A stretch of 64,000 nt of DNA. It comes from Fallopia convolvulus (taxonomy: Eukaryota > Streptophyta > Magnoliopsida > Caryophyllales > Polygonaceae). The notes under the pieces were generated by a model. It was not told the DNA's origin and did no database searches. It was given only the letters and a program-made list of their open reading frames with translations. Numbering within the stretch: position 1 is the first letter of the stretch; every line of letters starts with the position of its first letter. The translations under genes were made by a program, and so were the position numbers. The stretch covers positions 30,614,679-30,678,678 of the forward strand of contig OZ024719.1 in the NCBI GenBank assembly GCA_964016875.1, written 5' to 3'. This document shows, piece after piece, positions 12,488-24,900 of this stretch.

Positions 12488-12627
12488 GGCCTTGTTAACT
12501 ACTTTTCACTAAAAACTAATTTTAACTCTCTTAAAATTCGTGCAACTCTATCTTATTTTTACGTTTTTTGAAACATAAAAATTAACTTTTCACCAAAAAA
12601 CTCATTTTTATCAACAAGTGAAACGCA
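12488..12627. mobile_element. MITE, about 140 bp, left of TOR
   Basis: Begins GGCCTTGTTAACTACTTTTC and ends AACAAGTGAAACGC, with an AT-rich interior containing TTACGTTTTT and AATTCGTGCAACTCT. The interior is homologous in inverse orientation to 42292-42441 downstream of TOR, where the terminal repeats GGCATGTTTCACTT and AAGTGAAACAAGGCC are clearer. hAT-like or Harbinger-like non-autonomous family; no transposase, target duplication not clear. Confidence 0.55.
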
Positions 12628-12835
12628 CCCCTCACCTTTTTGCGATGAACAGATGATACATGACTACGACAAAGAAATATGATTATGTAGATGCGTGACC
12701 ATTCTAATCTAAATGACACAATGATAATAATAAAAACAAAATCATGCAACCAACACACATAAAACTCCAAAGGTACAAATATATTTATATCAACCGAAAA
12801 GTATAAAAATGAAACACAAATGTAATATATATATT

Positions 12836-12864
12836 CCGTGCGTAGCATGAATTTGTTTTCCTAG
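12836..12864 (+). mobile_element. Helitron-type 3' terminus upstream of TOR
   Basis: Seen: hairpin CGTGC-GTA-GCATG (12837-12849, one G-T pair), 11 nt, then CTAG at 12861-12864 followed by T. This matches the Helitron 3' end rule and the inverse copy at 8860-8888. The element lies to the left and includes the RPA-like relic. Its end is about 345 bp from the TOR start codon, so the proximal promoter may begin just after it. Confidence 0.5.
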
Positions 12865-13210
12865 TGTTTATAAAATATCGAATCATAGTACATGATAATA
12901 AGACCCATAAAACTAGTAATAGATAGTTTTGATAGTTTTGGTAGGGGGCTTATCGCTTTTTAGCTTCGTATCAGGACACAACCGGAAAGAGAGACGAAAG
13001 GTTCGTAAGAGAAAATTACTGAAGCAGCTCCCACTTGATTTCGCCGCCCGCCAAAGCATCGCTGGCTACACCCCTTCCGATCTCCGTCCATCACCGAACA
13101 CTCCGGCTTATCCTCAGCCAACGCTTTCTCTCTCTACATTACACCCTCGCTAACAACTTCTCGATTGATATGGAATTGGACTTTGTGCTTAGGCTTTTCT
13201 AAACCCCTCA
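12865..13210 (+). promoter_or_regulatory. TOR proximal promoter and 5' leader
   Basis: The 346 bp before the TOR ATG change from AT-rich to GC-richer DNA, as plant 5' leaders do, with a pyrimidine-rich tract, CTTTCTCTCTCTACATT, at 13123-13139. No clear TATA box stands at a fixed distance. An in-frame TAG at 13190-13192 means translation cannot start upstream of 13193, which supports the ATG at 13211. The transcription start cannot be fixed from sequence. A 10-codon uORF lies at 13170-13202. Confidence 0.5.
13170..13202 (+). CDS. Upstream ORF in the TOR leader (10 codons)
   Basis: Seen: ATG at 13170 with G at -3 and G at +4 (a strong context), ten codons reading MELDFVLRLF, and TAA at 13200-13202. 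The TOR ATG follows 8 nt later with T at -3, a weaker context. uORFs this close to a main start usually reduce main ORF translation, because reinitiation over so short a distance is inefficient (known behaviour). Whether the uORF is in the mature 5' leader depends on the unknown transcription start. Confidence 0.4.
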   Translation: MELDFVLRLF

Positions 13211-16200
13211 ATGGCGATGGCCTTGGCGACCGCCAGTCCTTCCTTCCGATTTGCTTCTGCTGCGGGCGGGGCATGCGGCAACGTTGATGCTCTCAATCGT
13301 ATTCTCTCTGATCTCTGTACCAGAGGAAACCCTAAGGTTCGTGTTAAATCTGTTTCTCGTCTTTTATGTCAAGTCTTTGGTGATCGATAGTGGTTTTCCA
13401 TCAATTTGTTTCAGGAGTCTTATGATTCTCTGGGCAAAAAATAATAGTGCTCGAATTGGATTAGCTCAGATCCTCATTTCTATATATTTGCTATAGTGAA
13501 GCTCGATAATGTACAATGTGCACTTATCTTACCGTGCAATTTTCCAAAGAGAAGTAAATGAACTTAGATGAGGAGGGTCATTTGGCAGTATATCTTGTTC
13601 ACTTCGGTTGTGAGGTTAATCATGTCATACAAGCTATAGCTGTGAGCCTAGGGAAGGGGGAGGGAAAGGAGATAAGATTAAAAGAAAGAATTCTTCTAGC
13701 TGGAATAATTATTGCTTTTATGCATTCTGTTAGTAAAGCAATTTAGGTACTTGGGATTTTAGAATTAAAATTTTAAAGTATTCTAGAGTAAGAATTACTA
13801 TGATAAGCCCTTGTAGGTGATTGCTTCCCCTTTTCAGTACTGCCTTTTTTTTTATATATAGGATTTCTCTTGACCACATTCTGATTTCCCATCTAATAGA
13901 ATCTCTTGGCTATAATGTTTAAGTGGTTAAATTGTTGAGTTGCATAATCCTGTTTCTGAGGGGATATATTTTAACCCTTTTGTTATTTTGTAGTCTGTTT
14001 GTGTTACCTTCTTTTGCTGTAGTTTGTGGAGTATGTTATTGCATAGATGGAGAGTTTGTGGTGGAATATTTCCTGTCATTAATTTGTTGAAGGCCTAGCT
14101 ATTCGTATAACGATTTTTCTGACCTATGCCCTAAGGGCATCGGTTAATCTCCTTATTATGGAAATAATTAGTTGATTTGTGTATACTTAGGATTAATTAA
14201 TTTTTCAAAAGGGTTTATTAGTTTCAATTTAGGGTTTTAGTTCCTTAAATTAGTATGCTTATCCTATGCCCTAAGGGCATAGATTAGAAAAACTGTTCAT
14301 ATAAAATTCATATCACTGGCATTCAGGTGGAAAGAAAATGTGCCCTGAAGAGCTTAGCGCTGTAACTGCTAGTGAAAATTTTATGCCTAATATTAGTGAT
14401 AATAATAGGATCCTTTGTGGCGTTTTTCATACTCAATGTTGAGAATTCCAATTTCTGCTAACTAGGGTATCCTTATATTCCCTGGGAAGAATCAGTTGAT
14501 AATTGTTATAGCTCCTTTCTCCCTTGCAGAGAGGTCTGTCAGTACCTCTAGTATCTCTGACATCCACTTTTCATTGCCTACAGTTAATATTTCAGCTCTT
14601 TGAGATGTTATTTGTATTTATAGGATGGTTCTATATCAGCTTTGAGGAGGCATGTTGAGGAAGCAGCTCGCGATCTTACTGGGGAAGCCTTTTCACGATT
14701 TATGGATGTGCTTTATGATCGTATATGTAGTCTTCTGGAAAGCAATGAGATTGCTGAAAATTTGGGAGCTTTAAGAGCCATTAATGAACTAATAGAAGTA
14801 CCTGTTGGAGAAAGTGCCTCAAAAGTTTCCAAATTTTCTGGTTACATCCGGACAGTCTTGGAGTCAAAACGGCATGGGGACATACTCGTACTTGCTAGTC
14901 AAGTTCTAGGACATCTAGCCAGGGCAGGTGGGGCAATGACCGCAGAAGAAGTTGAGTACCAGGTATTCCTTGTTCTCTCTGCCCCTATATTTGTTTTTAA
15001 TTTCCTTCTTTTTGATTTAGTTTGACAACAACATTTGGGGAGCTTGTGCTCTTAAAAATATTCTTTCCATAGATGAAAACTGCTCTGGATTGGCTTCGAG
15101 GGGATAGAGTGGAATATCGTCGTTTTGCTGCTGTCTTGATTCTAAAAGTAAGTATAGGTTTTTTACTAGTAATTATATCTTATTGTCATGATTTGGTTAA
15201 ATGTAATTATATTTTTGATCCCAACATGTACCATCTTTTTTCCATGAAGTTCTCAAAATGTTTGGAAGGTCAATTGTAATTGCATGAATTGTTGGATGAT
15301 GTAGTCTGTGTATAAAAAATCTAGGGCTGTCCAACGGGTCAACCCGTACGACCGGCAAAAAAAAAAAACCTCTTGACCTGCGACCCGACCCGTGACCTGG
15401 TGTACGGGTTTTTTGGTCGGGTCCTGGGTCGACCCGTTAACCTGGAATTAATTAAAAAAAATCAATAATGCCCGAAAGTGCCTGGAGTCAGTTAACCAAT
15501 CTTATGGGTATTTCTTTTTAATTAAAAATCAAAAAAATTAAAGAATGTAATGTTATATGTGAAAAAATATTTTGGGTTTTAACCGATGGGTCGACCCCTA
15601 ACACGTAAAGTCAAAAATACCAACCCGTTGTTCAATTTACGTGGGCTGTCAAGTGGCCCGTTGGACATCCCTTAAAAAATCTCAAGGCGCACCTAGGCGA
15701 TGGCAGCTTAGGCCCGCGTGAGAAGCGTGAGGTGTGCACCTCTCTACCCTGAAAGTTAGAAAATGGTAACAAGCTTAATTATGTTTTCAGACTAAAACAC
15801 ATTTTAATCTTGAAATTAAATAAAATCTAGAGTAATATATTGTAATAAACAAAGTCTAAACTCTAAACTCTGAAGTAGTAAGCAGTAAGAAATGTAACTC
15901 TAAAGAAAGCAGCACAACACAGCAGCACAGAAGGAGAGAAAGAGAATAGATAACAATAAAGAAAGGATGAAAACGGGAGAAGGAGAGAATGCTTTTCACG
16001 TCTGTTATATGCTTGAGAGGAGAGAGGAAGAGTTCTTTTTTTTATAATGCGTAAGAAAAAAAATGAAAATAGTAAAAAGGAAACTGAAAGATATAAATGT
16101 GCATGGGAAAAGATAACAATATTGAAAAGCCCTAATTAAATTGACACATGTATACATAGGAAATTTCAAGATTTAAAAAGATAGTATTTAGAAAAATGAG

Positions 16201-19200
16201 ATTTATTTGTTTTGCGTAATCATTGACCACTCTTCTTGCATTTGCTGTCTTAGGAAATGGCTGAAAATGCTCCTACAGTTTTCAATGTTCATGTACCTGC
16301 ATTTGTGGACTCCATTTGGGTTGCCTTGAGAGATCCGAGATTAGATGTTCGTGAGCGGGCTGTAGAGGCATTGCGTGCATGTCTTCGCGTTATTGAAAAA
16401 CGTGAGACACGATGGCGTGTCCAATGGTCAGTTTTATACTTCAGAAGATACTTCTCCAAATGTCTTGCTATTATGGACTCTCAAAATGTTTGATTCTCAT
16501 TATACGTGGAGTGAGATGTAAAAGAGGCTGGTACTATGTGGATTGATATGTTGGTGAATCTTATAATGGACATAATATTGATAAACAACTTCTGCAGGAC
16601 AGTTTGGATTTTATTGCTGCAGAAGGAAAGATTGGGATAGTTCCTTTCTTGTGTGGAAAAGTACAGTTGCATATAGGATTTTGAACTGTAGTGCCTCTTT
16701 CTACTTGTATTTTATATGGAAATCTCAGTGTGTTGAGTGAATGAAGGTCTAGTCTGTAATATGCAGGGGCAAATTACTTAGAGTTGCCATGGCATAATTA
16801 GTGGACATCATTCGTCTAAGGACTGAAAAATTAATATGCAGTCATTCTTTAGTTCTGATAGCTTTGGCGATTGCTATTCTGTTGTAATATGTTGTTCGTG
16901 TATACCTTCCTCAAAGTTTCAATTTCTTAATCCCTTTCCTCATTATATACATTGTTTTAAAGGTACTATCGCATGTTCGAGGCTACACAAGAAGGACTGG
17001 GCAGGAATGCTCCCGTTCACAGCATTCACGGCTCATTACTGGCAGTTGGCGAGCTTCTGAGGTTGGTTGTTGTTCAGTTGATTGTGCTTGGTTATTAGCA
17101 TCCTGCTTTTTTTTTTTTATTGGTTTTATCTGATTCATCTGTTTATTTTGAAGTAATTAGCATCCTCTGCTGTGTTCCTTTCGATCCTTTTGTGTTGCTT
17201 TATTGTTTGCTCCATGGCTATTTTAGAGTAATTAACATCCTCCCGGGCTTGCTTGGCGTATGGTGCGTACATCTCGATCCCAAATATTATTAAAATCATG
17301 TATAAACAGCAACAACAACATCAACTACCCAGTATATTCCTGCAGTGTGGGGCCTGGGCTTGCTCAGGGTACGGGTGTGTACATCTTGACCCCCAGACCC
17401 TGCACCTGTGGTGTATACTGGGTAGTTGTTTAAACATGATTTCAATAATAATTGGTTCCACAACCTGCATACAATTGAAGTTGATGACATTCATATAGAA
17501 TCATATCCACAATTTCTTAACATATCTTGAGTGGTCTTCTTGTGCACTAGATGTGGGTGCTGCCAGAGTACTGTTTTTTTGTGATCCCAATGAATAAAAA
17601 CAGTATGATCAAATACTATATGTACTACATACATTATTGGCACACAAAGCTCTAAGTTCATTATTAGGAAGAATTTGACTATGAATCCAGCTATTAATCT
17701 GTATAAAATTGTCATGAGTGGTATTTATGTTTAGATTGGATCAATTTAATGTATAAAGTTGTCATGAGTGGTATTTATGTTTAGATTGGATCAATTTAAC
17801 TCCTTATAAAATCTCCTCCTTTTCATGAATTATTCCTCAAATTCAGGACAATGTTATTTCTCTTGGTCTTGGACTAAATAAATTTAATGCATGATTGTTT
17901 TATGCTAAAATTGTGGACTAAATATAAATTGATTTGGATGAAATATTCAAGAACTTGAAAATTGAATAAATGTTAAGAACGTGCATTATGAATTTCTCTA
18001 TCTTTGCATGTAAATTGAATCGAAATATTGAATTGTCTTGAAGTTGTGATTTTTCAATATTTTGTACTGACAGGAACACAGGTGAGTTTATGATGTCTAG
18101 ATACAGAGAAGTAGCTGAAATTGTTCTTAGGTACCTTGAGCATCGTAATCAGCTTGTGCGACTCAGCATAACATCATTGCTACCACGTATTGCCCATTTT
18201 CTCCGAGATCGTTTTGTGACAAACTACTTAACGGTTTGTGATTATTCATGCACTGTCTGCATTTTATGTAATTTTTTGGTGTCTGCAGTAGGTTATTTGC
18301 ATAACTTGTCATTTCAGTCAGCTCTCCATAGATGCAGTACTTCATAAAGTTTCTTTGCTCCCAGATATGCATGAATCACATACTTGCGGTTCTGAAAATT
18401 CCTAGCGAAAGGCCAAGTGGTTTCATTGCTCTAGGAGAGATGGCTGGTGCATTGGATGGAGAACTCGCAGACTACTTGCCGACTATTATGTCTCATCTTC
18501 GTGATGCTGTGTGTCACTTGGCTCCATTATCCTTAGTGCTGTCTCTCTCTCTCTCTCTTTCACTCTCTCTCTGTATGTAACATATTGATCAAAATTTAAT
18601 CTGTCAGATTGCACCTCGCAAGGGCAAACCATTGCCTGAGGCGCTTGCTTGTGTTGGAAGCATTGCAAAAGCTATGGGACCAGCGATGGAGCCTCACATC
18701 CGTGGTCTTTTGGATACTATGTTTTCTGGTGGTCTTTCTTCTCACCTTGTTAAAGCTCTTGAGCAGATTAGTGCTAGGTATACATGGATCTAGAATATGT
18801 ATCTCCTTTGTGCTCCTTAAATATCCTATAGCAGGTAGCAATGGAGCTAATGGTAAACCATAACAAATGTTGTTCTTGTTGATATCTCAGTATTCCGCCA
18901 CTGCTTCAAACCATTCAAGATCGGCTACTTGACTGCATTGCTGCTTCTCTCTCCAGATCTCATTATTCTCTTGCAAGGACTGTTTCAACCAGTAGATCAA
19001 ATCCTACACCTCCCATGGTTTCTGATGTTACAGGTGCTGCTGTAGTGCAACTTGCATTGCAGACCCTCGCTCATTTTAACTTCAAGGTTTGTATATCTTG
19101 CATTTTGTTTTGCACTTTCCTCGTGCCATTAAATCATTGTGTTTACTTTTGAAATTTTTTAGGGTCATGACCTTCTTGAGTTTGCTAAAGAATCAGTTCT

Positions 19201-21960
19201 CTTATATCTGGAGGATGAGGATCCATCAACAAGAAAAGACGCCGCATTATGCTGTTGCAGCCTAGTAGCACAGTCTTTTTCCAACTCATCATGCACGCAG
19301 TTCAGCACCAGTAGGTCTAGTAGAAGTGGGGGAAAGAGAAGGCGCCTTGTAGAAGAGGTTTATCTGCTATGCATTCTATTACTGCTCCATGCATTTGAAC
19401 ATATTCTCTATTTAGATAACATAATTTACTAAACTATCCCAGGTACATTAAAAATTTGATCATTTGGTCTTTAGTCTGATCAAGTTTCAGGAGATGCACA
19501 CAACTAGGTGATTCCTAATATTGGCGATAACTATAACTAATTAGTCTGTGATACTGTCAAACAAATAGGATGTCTGGGAAACAGATAAAGGCCTTTGACA
19601 ATTCTAATTGGCCTGTCTCGGGTATTGTGTTGCTCCTTCTGTTCACTAAAGAATGTCATTTTAGCCTTTGGCACAACCTTTTCTAAAATTTATGCACCCA
19701 CCTCATTTGGATCAATGAATGCAGAGAGTTTTCATCCAAAGAGTCAATATGTTGAATCTTCAATAACAACATTCAGTTATCATCAATAAATCACTTTAAA
19801 AGTTTATAATCACAAACATTTTGTAACATGATTAAATGGCTAAAGTGACATTCTTTTCAGAATACAGGTCGTATTAAATACGCGTATGATGGGTATAGCA
19901 AAATGTTGTTGCTAGTATACTACAGCCTTCTATCATGGTTGTATTCACTTCAATTATCTTTCTCAACATTAGACTTGTTCATTGTAATTTTGCAGCATTT
20001 TAATCTTCTATGAAATTGATGATGATGGTTAAATATTATTGAAGAATGTTGACAAAGTGTTAGTGAATATTGTTCTTTATTGCAGATTGTGGAGAAGCTT
20101 CTTGTTGTTGCTGTCGCAGATGCTGATGTTAGCGTTCGTTATTCCATCTTTCACTCTTTGCATGAGAATGGTGGCCTTGATGATTTCTTAGCTCAAGCTG
20201 ACAGCTTGAGTGCCATCTTTGCTGCTTTAAATGATGAGGTATATTTCCGTTTATTGTTAGTAACTTTCCAAGTGTATCTCAGCCATTCTACAAATGGTTT
20301 CATGGCCTTTTTTTGTAATTCTGACACACTTAGGATGTGAGCTAGGCTTGTACCATGTCTTGGAAATATTACAATGATGAATGCGATTGTTCACAAGTTT
20401 AAGTGCTCTATGATGGATTCTTGAAATGTTAAGTTATGTTGAATTGATATTCTGTTCGTGAACTCTGATGATGAGTGCAATTTTGATGGAAATCCGGATC
20501 TTCTCAAATGTTAGGACCTCAAGATTGTGACACGAAAAGAGCAATTAAAGAAAACATGGGTGTATTTCAAACTTTTTTTAAGCATATCATATTGATTTTC
20601 ATGTGATGAACTCTGAGTATTCATGCAAAATTGAGGAGATCTGGTTCGGGCACTTGCAGAGGAGATGGAGGGACACCCAGGAAGAGCTAGAAGGTTTTTA
20701 TAAGGCACGACCTTACCCTCTTGGCCCTCTCAGAAGGACATGCCCCAAGATAGGGCCTTGTGGAGGCATAGTATTCGAGTTCAGGATGCCTAGTTAGGAG
20801 GGTGGGTTCCTGGGTTTGAGGTTGGCCAGTTGGGGTGCAAGGTTTAGGGTAGTGGGGCCTAGGGTGTTGTGCTTAGGGCCTGGTGTATCTGTTGTATTAT
20901 AGTTTGGTTTGTGGTTTTTTTTCTGCTTTAGGTCTTGTCTGTTTGTGCCTTTCGTGTCCTTTTGTCCTTGTTTTGTCATTAGTCCTTTTTCTTTGACTGT
21001 GCGGGTTTTTACTGTCTTCCCCTCTTACATGGCTTTGCCTCTTGGGTCTATCAGAAACACCCTCTTGACTAGCTCAGGGTATTGGTGCACACATCTCAAC
21101 CCTGCCAGTGTAGGATATATTGGGTAGTAGTTATTATCTTAAGATTGTTCAAAGTATAGAGCAAAGAAAACATGGCTGTAATTCAAACTTTTTCTTACCA
21201 TGAACTGATTGAGGGTTCGATCGGAATGTTACATTTTTGGAGGATTTATTATGTAAATGAAATGTGCATAAGTTGATTAAATTTTGGTATGAATACAGCA
21301 GACAGAAAGAGATTGTACCTTGAAGTCTTGCAAATGCTATTGGACATGTTCAGTCAAAATATGCTGTATGGTTTGATTTCAATGATAGTTCTTGTGATTT
21401 TAACTTGTGAACTTGGAATTTAACTTTTTCTTAACCTTCAGAATTTATCGCTACGTGCTAAGTACTGAACTATGGAATTGACAGAAAGATTGTATTTAGA
21501 GTCGAATTATAAGTTTTTTTTTCCATGTAAATTTTAGTTCAGAAAACTTTAGAAAAAACAGAATAAAATGATGCGAGTTAATTGTTAGCTTAAAGCAGTA
21601 TGGTGTAACCTACACCTGGGATGATACAAAATTTTGAGGAAGAAAAAAGATTGTCTTAAAATGATCCTCCTCAGGCGGTCCTCAAATTATAGAGGTCTTT
21701 ATCTATTGATAAAATTATCGAGCCTCCTGCTGGATTTTCTGCTTCTTTCCTTTAATTGCTTGGTTCAGATATCTAATTTGGACAGTTGATTGTTTTATTT
21801 GGAGTTAAGGATATTGAAGTTCGAGAATATACCATATCTGTGGCTGGGAGGTTATCTGAGAAGAATCCAGCATATGTTCTTCCTGCTCTTCGACGCCATC
21901 TTATACAGTTATTAACCTATCTAGACCAGAGGTAATATTAGTGATTTTTACGCTACATAT

Positions 21961-21997
<37 letters not shown>

Positions 21998-24900
21998 TGT
22001 TTTGGGATAGGGCTGATGCCTTGAAATTTTCTGTACAGCAAGGATGCTAAGTGCAAAGAAGAAAGTGCAAAATCTTTGGGTTGCCTGATTCGTAGTTGTG
22101 AGCGTTTAATACTTCCATACATTGCTCCCATAAACAAGGTCTGACTGTTCCATTACTTTTGTCTCTTGCCCTAGGTCAATAATGGTAGTGCTTTAATCAA
22201 ATATTTCCATCTTTCTGTGGGTGACAATGGGCTTTTTTTATTTCAGGCTTTGGTGGCAAAATTACGTGAAGGATCTGGTGCAAGTGCTAATAGTGGCATT
22301 ATTGCTGGAGTTCTAGTCACTGTTGGGGATCTTGCCAGAGTGGTGGGTACAAATTCCTTGGTTTGGTATACACACGGATAGTTTGCTTTTAACAAACCAG
22401 GGACATAACTTGGGGTCTCTGTGTCCCTATATAGCTAGGGAAAAAAGGAAAAAGAAGATAAATGCAGAACTAAAGCAATTACGTATTGTCACTAGATCAA
22501 AAGTACCTTGGAAATAGTGCTTTCTGCTCCATAGCAACTACTCTGAGCCTATAGTGTTGATTCTAAAAAGCGCTTCTTTCCTGCTCTGCATTTGAACAGT
22601 CTAAGATTACCCTATGCTATATCGACTTTTTGTTATTTCTCAAAACCTTTCATCCCTACGATGCATACTTTATTCCATTTTTGATCTCCATATAGGGTGG
22701 TTTTGCAATGAGAGAATACATTCCTGAACTTATGCCCCTGATTGTGGATGCTTTGCTGGATGGTGTGGCCCTCACTAAAAGGGAAGTGGCTGTGATAACT
22801 CTTGGCCAAGTTGTACAGAGCACAGGGTTAGTTCTATGTTCAAGTATATTGGTGATTGTCATGGCCATCATATCATATCGACAAGTCTCTACATGATTGA
22901 ATTTCTCTTTCTTATTCAGTGTGGACTGTGTGATAAGCAATCGTTTATGTTCAATTTAAAAAAAATGATGGCAATGGGGATACTTCTGGTTCCAGTTGTT
23001 TTTTCTTCTTGTTGCATGCATTGTATCATTTTGTAGTGTTAGTGTTCAAGGAGGTTTAAAACCAGATTCTTGGAAGTTTTAGGGAAGGAATCTTTATATA
23101 CAAAGTTTAAAATCCAAATGCTTGTTCATTAAAAGCAGCCAAATCAGAAGACAAGATGTGCTATAAATTAAGTCCTCTTCTTCCTCTTGTATGTTTTGAT
23201 TTTTAATTTGAATTGTGAAACTGTTAAGAACGTTTTAATATGTATACACATTTACATATATGTATACACACATATATTATCTGTTTACCATATACTAGAT
23301 TAATTGAAAAAAGTGGAATTTGGTGCACAATCAAAGCTATATATAACAATGTTTAACTTGCCTATTGAAAATGATGTATTCTTTTATTTATGTCTATGCC
23401 TTTTGGGTGATCTTGCAGGTATGTCATAACTCCCTACAATGATTATACACAGTTATTAGGGTTACTTCTGAAGTTGCTTAATGGTGACTTGGCTTGGTCT
23501 ACAAGACGCGAAGTGCTGAAGGTTCATTGTTTTTATTTTTCTTTGACTTCTATAATTCCATTCATGAAGTAAAATTGATTTCGGTTCCCCACTCCTTGGA
23601 TTATTTTTTTTTGCTGACTAATGGTGGCAGGTTCTTGGCATAATGGGTGCACTAGATCCTTACGTTCACAAGAGAAACCAGCCTAGCTTGCCTGGTTCGC
23701 ATGGAGAAATTACTCATACAACTGGTGATTCAGGTCAACATATCCGGTCTATGGATGAACTGCCTATGGACCTCTGGCCATCATTTGCAACATCTGAGGA
23801 TTATTATTCAACTGTACGGTACAGTACATTACTACTGAATTATAAATTATTCCAATGTTAGAGAGATAAGTTGTTTTACTGTCAATGACTATAGGTGGCT
23901 ATAAGCTCCCTTATGCGTGTTCTCAGAGACCCTTCACTTTCTAGTTACCATCAAAATGTTGTCGGATCACTTATGTTTATATTTAAGGTAGTTCTTCGCC
24001 AAGGCCTGCTGCAAGTTGTTATATTACCTTCTTCACTTTATTTACTCTCTTTCGTCTTGCTAAGAACTTAGTTGTAATACATATTTTGTGCATTCCAATT
24101 GCGAGATTAGTCAATGGGGCTTGCTTGCGTACCCTTCTTGCCAAAGGTTAGTTATACATTGCTTTGTTGCTGATTTCTTGATAGTTCAATATTTTCTGGT
24201 GTTACTGTTGCTGAATTCATTGGTTTCACTCTTGTCACAGCCTAATATTTATCTAAGATATAAATTAATCAGCAGTAAGTCTTTATGGGCGTAAAAGGAA
24301 GGATGTTATTGTCATAATTGTCTTCAAATAGCTTCATCAATAAAAGAAATTTTGTAATGACTTATTTCTTTCTTCATGCTCCGAAAAGCAAGATTGTTTT
24401 GTTGTAACATGTTGCTTTTTCCCTTGAGGATTCCTAGAAGTAATCCTTTGCTGGCGTGATGTCATCTTCTTTAGTTGTTTGATCTTTTCTTGCATTGTGG
24501 CCTTAAGATCCTCAAATCTGCGATACTTCTTTACTGGAGACCCAATTGGTATCTTTTTTATAATTCCAGGTCGAAAGAGATACACAAATTGCATAGAAGA
24601 TTGGACCAAACTGTTTTGTTGGCTGTTGGAATGATTTAATTGCTTTACTGTATGGATGAGACATTGTTTGAAAATCTATAAATTCGATAAAAGTGTTAAA
24701 ATCTAAAAAAAAAAAAAAAATAGAGAACTGGTAGTCAAACTAACCATGAATAGACAAAAATGTGCATACAGAACTGGTAGTCAGACTAACCAAGGTTCTA
24801 ACTGAATATGGAATACATGTGGCTCCCAAATTTGGCACTGGGTAGGACAGCTACACCGGAAATGTTGGCAGAGTTAAAAGCTTGCAATCTTGGATAAAAT

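Noticed and set aside
12929..13153. 75-codon frame upstream of TOR
   Set aside because: Starts in AT-rich DNA and runs through the leader; no similarity, and not in frame with TOR because of intervening stops.
13251..13746. Open frames in TOR exon 1 and intron 1
   Set aside because: Different frame from TOR exon 1, or intronic without coding similarity; shadows.
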